Shown here: positions 56,201 through 64,000 of the stretch, piece after piece
How positions within the stretch are numbered: the stretch's first letter is position 1
Layout: each line of letters opens with the position of its first letter
Assembly (NCBI GenBank): GCA_007026445.1
Contig: VDMD01000014.1
Coordinates: 604,637 to 668,636, forward strand
DNA length: 64,000 bases
Direction of reading: 5' to 3'
Origin: Schizophyllum amplum
Taxonomy: Eukaryota; Basidiomycota; Agaricomycetes; Agaricales; Schizophyllaceae
Program-made: the position numbers and the translations under genes
Notes under the pieces: model-generated
Database searches by the model: none
What the model was told of the DNA's origin: nothing
What the model saw: only the letters and a program-made list of their open reading frames with translations

Positions 56201-58133
56201 GACTTGCCATTCGCGGAGGACAGGACGTGTAGGCTGCCCTCCTCGGGGTGGCCAGATGTGATGAGAATCTCTGAGGAAGATGAGATACAGGAAGCGCTGT
56301 GGGGGCCAGCGGACAGCCGGTGCACTAGTTGAGGCCTGCATGTTAAGTTGAATAAAGAGTAAAAGTGTCAGGAAGGGGTGCAGCGTACTGGAAATTGTGT
56401 TGGGCAACAGAAGAGTCCGCATTTCCGTCCGCATCGACTGCTTGAAGGCGGTAGACCTCAAATTGCTCCTGGTGGGTGAGTCAGGATACAGCTCGAACAG
56501 TTGGTGAGACGACCATACTTCAGTTTCGACAACGTAGCGGTCGTGCTCCGCCCATCGCACGCTCTGTACGTCGCGAAAATCTACAGCGTATAGCTGCTTA
56601 AGCTCGCAAGCGTATTCGAAGACCTTCAAGCCATGAGCGCGATTGAGGTAGACCTGGTCGAAATGACTGTACCAGCAATTTCTCGCTCGTCCATGCAACG
56701 ATCCTGAACCCTTGTACCGTGTCCTCCGTGCTCATACCACATATCGTGCCTTCTGATGTCAGCGCACCCGCGAGCACTTCCTCGCCCAGCTCAACGCGTC
56801 CCTCGGCTTGCCGATGCTCGTCAGAGGTGTGGTTGTCAGAAGCTTTGGTCCTCTTGAACAGATTCGGCAAGTCGAGGGGGTTGAAAAGTCGGATACTCGC
56901 TGAACGCGCGTCCTCGTCATCTTCCTGCTTTGCCGCCGCCGGCTCGCGGGCACGTATCTCGCGTACGACCAACTGCCCATCGTGGCGCAGATAGTGCAAA
57001 CGCGCCGCTGAGTGCCGATCCACTGTGTCCGCCTGCGCATCGAGGGGCCACTGGGCAAGCTCGGCGAGGCGATCCGACAGAGCCGGTGACGTATTGTGCC
57101 GGAGTTCGAGCAGCGAGACGCGCGCCTGGGCGCGCTCGCTGTCGTCCGCGGTGGACGTGGAGACGACGGCCGCGACGGCGAGTAGTATTGTGGACTACAT
57201 AGTACATGGGTGGGTGTGACTAGGAATGCTAGTGGGGCGCGCACCTCCTCGCCTGTGTGTATGGTGCGTAGGCGCTTCCAGTGTGCATACGAGAAGAGCG
57301 GGGGTGGCTTGGAATTGAGTTCGTCCAGATTGACTGTTCCACAACAGACGCCGTCATGAAGGGTCAGCAATGACAGATCGCTGAGATATTTAATCAGTGA
57401 TGTGTAAGCTCGACAAGAGCGCGACGCACCCATTTTCCTGCAACAATGCGAAGGACGACAAGGAGTCCAACACCAGTAGGTCGGTAACGGGACTGCCCAC
57501 ACTTTGTGGGGTAGCGTAATACTTCAGCTGCATGTTCCTAGGCGGAAGAGGGGTGTGGACGCGAGGACGAGGGGACGCAGGCGTCGAGAAGGCTATGGTC
57601 GGGGAAGTGAAGTCGATGGAAGGTGCGGCCGATCGCTCGGACGTCGTCGAAAGTCGGCGCTCGTCAAAGCTTGGCCTCTGATCCTTCTCCTGCTTGTCTC
57701 TCGGAGCTCGCCCTTTCAAAATATCCTTCAGCTTGTCCGGCTCGTCTTCGAAGTCGACATAATTCTTGGGCGCTTCAGCCTGCGCAGTAGTAATGCCAGA
57801 TACGATGCGCGATCGGGACGAGACGTGGAAGGGGGCAGCTGAGAGAGAGGAGACAGAAGGAGAGCTTGAGCGAGATGTATGACGAGAGTCGGGCGCCAGG
57901 CGCGTCGGGGAGCGGATTGGCGTGGGTCGTGCGGGAGGAGTTGCTGTAAGGTCGATGCTTGGAGGTATCTCTTGCGCCAGTTGTGAGAACATATATACGC
58001 CACCATCGTTGCAGCCGGTCAGTATCACTCCCGTGTGATGCACCAGAGTTGTCGGAAGGGAAGATGAATAGCTGAGTTCCGGCGACGCGTTTCTCGTCGA
58101 GCTTGGAAACACAAGCGGGATAGTGAGAGACAT
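53229..58133 (-). CDS. WDR7-like (rabconnectin-3 beta type) WD40-repeat protein
   Basis: Large multi-exon gene, about 1,300-1,400 aa, starting MSLTIPLVFPSSTRNASPEL at 58133. Early WD40 repeats: LVHHTGVILTGCNDGGVYMF, then a Ser/Pro-rich insert with ESERSAAPSIDFTSPTIA-type sequence, LLVLDSLSSFALLQENG, and DVQSVRWAEHDRYVVETEVW. The middle is helical (DEAGVLVEHWQHQ, FVAESSTVAKAISTNRAQTQ). The 3' part reads LFLLATSSKKDAISVQNPG, KRPLVLYPSLPRLMEAVVKS, TEIIRQVVKT, then the C-terminal repeats RLAVGTSEGAVVMYDLKTA, HKKRIAACSFSPDG and LLTLSLEESTVLVWKVG, ending VRVKIRQSVLTLST. This order fits WDR7, which with DMXL/Rav1 proteins regulates V-ATPase assembly. A base is missing near 53603 (SFSPDG/RRLL). Exon borders in the middle were not all resolved. 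Confidence 0.75.
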
Positions 58134-58385
58134 GCCTACGATAGATGCCGGTTATGAGTACATCAGAGTGAGCTCTGTCCTTTGAGACAATGGAAAGCGG
58201 AATGTCAGGGTGATAGTCCAGTTCAAGAAACGCGCATGTCGTTGTTCGAGAACAATGGCAATTGGCACGTGCTAAAATGCACGTGATTCCGGCCTATGCC
58301 GATGTTGATTCGTTCGGCCTCGGGATTGTTCATCCCCGGTGTTCCACCACGACGACCACCACCAGACTGTCCACCATCTGCTATC

Positions 58386-59871
58386 ATGTCAAAGCACTCT
58401 GTTGTGCGCATACCCCATCCCAATGAAGAGGGCTGCGCTGTAGCGGGGATATTGGAACAGACTGAAGAGGTGACGGTTACAAAAGGCCGAGCGATCGCCC
58501 TGGTAGGCCCTTGTAAGTTCTGTCGCATCATGTCCAGTGCTCACCCCTGCGTCTGCCAGATTCTACATGGGACAGCGGGGTGAGCTCTGCTTCAGTAGCT
58601 CTGAGATAGCGATCGAGGGTCCCCGCGTATGCCCGTTCTCGCTATACCCTGCCATTGAAGTTACACGCCAAGACCTGTGTCCAGCGGTGAAACCGCTGTC
58701 TCTTGATCGTTATGCGCATCTGCTCGGGACGGCAGAACGGTCGGCGTTGCTACTGCTATGAGCTGCTTTTGTGCTTTGACAGCGTGACCGTTGACTGCGC
58801 CATGGTGGCACGCCAGACCCAGGGCTCGCGAGCTGACATCGGCACTCTACATAGGCACAAGGACTATCTGTACCAGAAGCGCCTCGCGCGCACTCTTCCT
58901 ATTGACTCCTTTCGTTTCGACTTTAGGTGAGCATTCGAATATATCATCCTGAAATGCTGGCATGCATTTTGCCACTTCATATTCTCACCTACTTTTGTCC
59001 TCCTGCCCTTTCGCACTTTTGTGCAATAACTGATTTCTTACTCTCACCAACAGAGGCAATCACGAGACGCCCGGTACATGGCGCACAGATGCGCTGGAAA
59101 ATGATGTTGCCGACCTCGCTGCCGTCGTTGCGTACCTTCGCGTCCACCTCGGATATCGCATCGTGCTCCTTGTTGGCCACTCAAGAGGGTCCATCGTTGG
59201 TTTCCGCTGGATGTGTACAGCGCCGGAGGCCCAGGAAGTCGACGGCTTCGTGAACGTCTCCGGACGGTATCGGATGCGGGTGCGTGCGATGGTAGCGAAG
59301 GCTGGCTTCGAACACGCCTGACCCCGCCTTTGCAGAAACTCTACGGTGCGCATAATTCCACAGTAAAGGCCAACTCTGACGAAGTACGATACAGACTCTC
59401 CTGCAGGTCAGGCGTGGCAGCGCGAGATCGCAGAGAAGGGCGCCGCGCTATGGACGCCTGTCGTTGCGCGACGCCAGCTTGCCTTGCGCGTGACCGCGGC
59501 GGACCTCACCGCCTTCGCCGCCTTCGACACGAGTCTGGTGTGGGACCACTTCCCCGCGCACGTCGCCGTGCTCACCGTGCACGGACTCGCGGACCTGACG
59601 GTGTCGCCGTGCGTTCTCACCCGGTCCGCACTTCGCGTGAGAGCGGCCTGGCTGACCGTCTTGCAGGTACGACGCGGTGATCTACGCGCGGGCGCTTGGC
59701 GGGCGAGCGCCTGGAACGCATACGCTGCACTTGATGGAGGACGCGGGACACAACTTCGAGGGGCGGACGGGGGAGGTAGTGGATGCGATCGTGCGCTGGT
59801 GGGATTTGAGAGGCCGCGGGCAGCTGCGCGATGGCGTCTGGGGCGAGCATGGGAAAGAAGCTCGCCTGTAG
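58386..59871 (+). CDS. Alpha/beta-hydrolase of the Yju3/serine-esterase type
   Basis: Cytosolic serine hydrolase. ATG at 58386 starts MSKHSVVRIPHPNEEGCAVA; introns follow IAL, HGTAG, DFR, RMR, NST and TVSP. Motifs: ALILHGTAGHKDYLYQKRLA (oxyanion HGTAG), FRFDFRGNHETPG, the nucleophile elbow VLLVGHSRGSIVGF, GFVNVSGRYRMR, WDHFPAHVAVLTVHGLADLT with the presumed catalytic Asp, and HLMEDAGHNFEG with the His. The triad is complete and the frame is intact when the acceptor GCAGGTCAG is used before AWQREIAEKG. About 300 aa, normal. Substrate not predictable. Head-to-head with the WDR7-like gene (250 bp between starts). Confidence 0.88.
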
Positions 59872-60450
59872 CACACCTCCTGTGGTCTGCAGTCGTAGAG
59901 CTCACGAATGTATCAGCAGTCTTGTCTATTCTAACAATTGCGAAGGGGTCCGCGGCCGGATATATAGAACTATTACTGGTGACGGGCGCTAGAGAAGGCC
60001 GTGTGATCAAGGTAATGTACTGGAGGAAGCGCGCTGGGGGAAGCGAGCGGAGAACGTGCTACATGTTGGTCAATACATAGGGAGTGCGTGATGGGCGATC
60101 CTTCCGGAATAGATACATAAGTCAGCGTATGTAGAGAAGATGCGATGGGTCGATGGGTGTGATGGGGGCGGGAGCGATGATTGTGCGTCACGAGCTAGGC
60201 CGGCGCGGCGAGTCCCTGCATTCTCCCTTCCTCCGTGTCTTCATCGGCTCTCCTCCTCCAGGGCGTCTCGCATGATTAGGCGAGGGATAGTGTATGAGGG
60301 GCGGGATCCGCAATAAATAGGTGACGGTGGCGGCGGCGGCGGCGGCGGTTGGATACGCCTCGCGCGCATTATGTGTGATGGATAGAGTATGGCGGGGCGT
60401 GTGCATGTGGGAGTTGACGCGTCGGCGCGCGTGTGCGTATGGCGGGACGC
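59872..60450. other. Intergenic
   Basis: Between the hydrolase (+) and the small gene (-). Contains a GGC/GGT triplet run (60325-60349). No gene seen. Confidence 0.5.
60325..60349. repeat. Short (GGC)n/(GGT)n microsatellite
   Basis: GGTGGC followed by five GGC units, then GGTT. Non-coding context; likely length-variable. Confidence 0.6.
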
Positions 60451-60549
60451 CTAGAAGAACACTGCGCCTGTCGACGACGCGCCGCCCTTCACTGTGGACG
60501 AGCCAGAGCCGGATCCGGAGCCCTTGGTACCGTTGGATTGGCCAGCCAT
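60451..60549 (-). CDS. Possible 32-residue Gly/Ser-rich small protein
   Basis: MAGQSNGTKGSGSG...GGASSTGAVFF, stop TAG at 60453-60451. Too short to rely on length alone. Support comes from the promoter: a minus-strand TATATAAG (60726-60719) about 170 bp upstream and a pyrimidine/CA-rich leader directly before the ATG, features of strongly expressed fungal genes. No predicted domain or signal peptide; composition suggests a flexible chain. An intron joining it to further coding sequence cannot be excluded. Confidence 0.5.
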   Translation of the reverse strand: MAGQSNGTKGSGSGSGSSTVKGGASSTGAVFF

Positions 60550-60718
60550 TGCGATGTATGCGAGAAGTGCGAGTGTGGTGAGAGAAGGATGTGAAGGGAG
60601 CTACGTGCGTGCTGCTGCGAGTCTGAGACTGCGAGTGGTGTGCGGCTGTCTAAGAGTCGAGACGGGGATGCGGTGGCAAGCCGGATGATAGAATGGCCTC
60701 CCTCTTCAGCTGGGCGGT

Positions 60719-60726
60719 CTTATATA
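60719..60726 (-). promoter_or_regulatory. TATA box, probably of the 32-residue gene
   Basis: TATATAAG on the minus strand followed by a leader rich in CTCTC/CACTC to the ATG at 60549. Confidence 0.5.
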
Positions 60727-63482
60727 CATATGTCGCCTTCGCACGGGCGCTTGAAGGGGCTGTGGTCCGGAATGCGCCGTGACTGATGGTGACTCGATGG
60801 AATGTTCGCCCCGCGAGATTCTTGGTCATTGCTCTGCGCGCCCGTATCCGTGCCGACAACAGACGCCCAAGCCGCTGATCGTTTCATTGCGCACCGAGAT
60901 CGCGAGATCTTCGTCCACGGCGGGTGACACTGGCGTCGATGGAAGTGCGCTGCGATGGCAGTCAGCGTGACCATGTCACGGCTTGCCGCGAACCATCACC
61001 GTCACGCGTTGTTGAACTTTTCTGCGTCTGAGACTGGAATTGTGTCAATCAGTACACCGGTATGTAAACCGGTGTTCGACCCAGGTTCGAGCGCAGCTGT
61101 GCAGAGCAGAAACACCGATTCCGCATAGGATTCCCTGTATTGGAGCTGAGAGATGGTCTGAAGCAGTTAGCCACGAGCGTTTCATTGCACGGCCACGACT
61201 TATGTCCGCCGCGCCGAATGCGGCTGGAGATATTCTTTCCAGCAATCCGGCGGCTCAGGGTGGCACTATTCGGAGACGTGCGGCAATCTGGGTTGGAGTA
61301 CTGAGTCCCGACGTACCTATACGGCGAGAAAACCGGCGCAATAAGCAAGCTCTCGCGGATGCGGCGCGGTGGAGGATGACAGGCGGCGTTGAGAGAAATT
61401 TGCTGAAGCGATAGAATCGGTAAAAGGGATCCAGTACTATCGGGGAAGACGAGGGACATCGGTCATATCGCGACTAACAAATCTCTAGTTAGTACAAGCC
61501 AATTCACTGCTATAGTGGCGAAACAAGGCACCTCGTAAGTAACAGGGAGTGCGCGCGCACGCGGGAATGGTGTGTCAGATAGCAACACTGTGATCCCCGT
61601 CAACTGACGTTCGTGAGAGTGGTACCTCCGGCGAAGGCCTATTGTTCAACTGAGTGCGAGACGGTGATGGCGGCCCTGATCTTCGAGTTAGCTGTGCGTT
61701 ACGATGGATCAGCTTTCCTCAGTTGATGAGGAGGATTGCTGACGTACAATAAATGTAACACAAAACCACTGAAAGGACAACAGCAGCCCGCGAGCAGTGG
61801 AAGACGAAGGTCCGCTCCCGGTGGACTTGCATCAAGCTTCGTATCTCGATCCTCGGATGCGCGAAGGAAGACTGGAAAGCGTATTCATCGGGGTTCTCGC
61901 GGATGATAGGACATAAGTGGGACCGTGCGAACGAACATACATACCCCCTGAGCCGCAGGCGAACACGGTCGCCGTGTTCATCACCCCGAGGAGCGTTGAC
62001 CTCGAAACAAAGAATTATACGCATCTCGACGGCTGACTGCGACGTAGTCCGGCAAACGAGGACTTGCTCCTCTTTCATCGGGGTGCCCTGAGAATATCGG
62101 GTCAGTTCGAGCAGTTCGGGCAGACGGAACAGAATTAGGAGCCCCCATTCCCATTCGGATCGGGGAATACGCCGACAAAGTGATAGCAAGTGGCAAGCTG
62201 ATGTAAGGAAGGAAGGAAACAAATTCAGAAAAAAAGCATGCATCGGAGGCACGTCCGAAGAAGGGGGTGAATCGGGCGAAGCAGACATGAGAGAAAGTAG
62301 ACAGCCGAGATGAAAGAAGTCGCCGGCCCCTGCCCCCGTTGGCTTCATGACGAACAGATCGCGAGTGGTCGAGCTCGGGATGCATCCCGTGACGTATTTT
62401 CAACATCTGGCATTAGCGTCGCGCCGCGATCTGACCGCGATGGCCGCGGTGTGGCCGTGGTCCTCGCGCCCTTGGCCTCGGGACCTGGCATTGTTCAAGG
62501 CGAGTTGCTTCGTCAATGCGTCAGCAAGTGGCTAGAAGCGCACGGCGGCACGCGCGCTCTCACGCTCGTAGTCAGAGTCTCACCTCACGTATGCGGTGCA
62601 CTTACAGGACCTGCCGTGATGCACTTCTGTATGCAGTACAGTTTTGCGCTGGTGATGCCTAGTCGACCGAATCCACGACGCGGTATTCTTGCGCGTAAGC
62701 GTATTATTGGCGTCTTTGGACTATCCTTGAAGCTCTGTCGGCGTCTCTATCTTCAGTACATGGAGACCAATGACAGAACGGCATACCACATTAAGGGACG
62801 CCAGTAGCTCAAGGCCAACACAGCGATCGTACGCGGTTCGAGCGCCAGAGAGAGTGCATCGAAACTCACAGACTAGGGCCGAGCCTGCTCTTCGTCCGCT
62901 AGGGAAGGTATGAGCTGACAGCTGCGGCAGGAAAAATTCAGCCACGGTTCCGTGCAACTTTGCAACACATCACGTGGGCACTGGAAGATCAGGTCGGAAG
63001 ATGCTGCGTCAGCTTGAGTCACCGTTGAACTTCCGAGCCACAGTCGGAGTTGGCGACTCGTCCTTCCTGCCCTTGCTCCGGTTGCTGTGTCCTTCTGTTA
63101 CAGGCGTGAGATAACAGTACTCAACTGAGGAGATGAGAATAGCAACACGTACGTTACACGCCGTCTGGGAGTACTGAAGGGGCGGACACGCTGAGGGAAA
63201 GCTCAGGAGAGGTGGCATGGGCGTTCAACTGTCGGAGACGGGAGAATTCTCATGTCGCAGATCCCGGGATCTTAGAAGACGGTTTCATGACCGCGCGCGA
63301 GACTAGGGCGCGTTACAAGGCTGAATGGGGCTTCCACAGCGAAGAAGTCGCCGACCAGCTACCACAGCCTTGTATAGCTCTTTATTGTTACATGCTGCAT
63401 ATAGTACTTTGTTAGATAACGCGGTTTCGTGAGCGCAAAATAAGTACGCACATATCTTCTCTATGTTTAGCGCCCCTCACCT
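60727..63482. other. Long stretch without a recognisable gene
   Basis: About 2.7 kb. Overlapping open frames of up to 209 codons (61719-62348 minus) and 165 codons (62310-62807 plus) exist but show no motif, no plausible intron support and no codon pattern resembling the genes around them. No repeats, tRNA B-box or terminal inverted repeats noticed. Could hold a lineage-specific gene or a non-coding RNA. Confidence 0.45.
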
Positions 63483-64000
63483 TCAAACGACCTCCACCAC
63501 AATCTTTCCCACTGTCGGTAGGGCGATGGTCAGCAAAGGCAGTACCCTAAATGGTGGCACGCACATGTTTTTATCCGCCTCCATCTCTGTATGGGCCTCG
63601 ACAATCTGAGTCCAAGGGTACACCTGTTACGCGAAGATTCGGGTTAGATCCTCGAGCGCCTATAGATCCTCGCGTGGCCGAGTACCTGATGTACAGTGGG
63701 CGCTATGGGCCCTCTGCGGCCATTTTTGGCATGACTTCATGAGCGAAGCTATATGTACATGGTATGCCTAAGCCGACCGGCCACGCATATATTGAATGAT
63801 ATGCGCACCGTTGGATGAGGCCAGCCTGGTACTGCTTTGAGCGCGAGCGCAGGGTGCTGCCCTGGATACGCAGACGCTTGCCAAGGATGGGTGCGAGGTT
63901 GAAGTCAGGCACCTGCCCGCCACTCATCAGGCCCTGTAAGCTGAGGCGTCCGTCCATGGCGAGCGAGTTGATGTTTTTCTGCCAGTGGCTCTGCCCGACG
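63483..64000 (-). CDS. Zinc-type quinone oxidoreductase (PIG3/QOR-like), 3' part
   Basis: Partial: the 5' part lies beyond the right edge. NADPH-dependent quinone reductase of the MDR superfamily. Seen: QKNINSLAMDGRLSLQGLMS, LAPILGKRLRIQGSTLRSRS, KQYQAGLIQR, then an intron, FAHEVMPKMAAEG, another intron, VYPWTQIVEAHTEMEADKN, an intron and IGKIVVEVV ending at 63483. The wording fits TP53I3/PIG3-like quinone reductases of fungi. One base is missing near 63710 (between AAEG and the APTVHQ frame), so the reading breaks once. Cofactor site and N-terminal domain are outside the window. Confidence 0.88.

Noticed and set aside
61070..61100. GGTTCGAG resembling a tRNA B box
   Set aside because: No matching A box or cloverleaf stems around it; similar chance matches at 28108 and 62830 were also dropped.
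61719..62348. 209-codon minus-strand frame
   Set aside because: No signal, motif, intron pattern or homology-like wording; overlapped by an unrelated plus-strand frame. Kept only as part of the unexplained gap.

Overview
The window is nuclear DNA of a basidiomycete fungus, most likely an Agaricomycete and perhaps a wood-decaying polypore. Genes are split by many introns of about 45-60 nt with GT(G/A)(C/A)GT donors, coding DNA is GC-rich, and gene content fits: two secreted GH20 chitin-type hexosaminidases, a secreted glucose-oxidase-like GMC oxidoreductase, a secreted M64 metallopeptidase and a family of 2-oxoglutarate dioxygenases. The order-level placement is inference. I saw no tRNA, rRNA or CRISPR array.

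Layout. 0.2-0.7 kb: truncated SepH/Cdc7-type septation kinase. 1.4-3.6 kb: GH20 hexosaminidase 1 (-). 4.8-6.7 kb: O-acetylhomoserine sulfhydrylase (+). 7.1-9.1 kb: Tgl2-like lipase (+). 9.8-24.1 kb: four copies (A-D) of a 2OG-Fe(II) oxygenase, two on + and two on -, interleaved with an aldo-keto reductase, mitochondrial ribosomal protein uL5m and a disordered protein ending in a CaaX box. 25.2-27.8 kb: GMC oxidoreductase (-). 29.2-30.0 kb: small HMG/YABBY-like protein. 30.8-33.6 kb: divergent pair eIF2 beta (-) and ATP synthase gamma (+). 34.9-37.0 kb: GH20 hexosaminidase 2 (+). 37.5-38.5 kb: two-finger C2H2 protein (-). 39.4-42.5 kb: long proline/serine-rich zinc-finger protein. 42.9-43.6 kb: NF-YC/HAP5. 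44.1-46.7 kb: M64 peptidase. 47.4-50.6 kb: repeat block of nested inverted-repeat elements inside a broken gene, followed by a decayed copy of the M64 3' end. 50.9-53.0 kb: ribosomal L1-domain nucleolar protein. 53.2-58.1 kb: WDR7-like WD40 protein (-). 58.4-59.9 kb: alpha/beta hydrolase. 60.5 kb: possible 32-residue gene. 63.5-64 kb: 3' part of a quinone oxidoreductase (-).

The genes do not form one pathway. Housekeeping genes (eIF2 beta, ATP synthase gamma, uL5m, L1-domain protein, NF-YC, WDR7-like) alternate with secreted or accessory enzymes. The most dynamic parts are the dioxygenase cluster (recent inverted duplication of B and D; D has lost an iron-ligand histidine) and the 47-50.6 kb repeat block.

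Caution: many conserved genes, including normally essential single-copy ones (eIF2 beta, uL5m), carry isolated one-base frame breaks, often in short homopolymers. Other genes are intact across long spans. This looks more like consensus indel error than real decay, so the breaks are described but the genes are not called pseudogenes on that basis alone.
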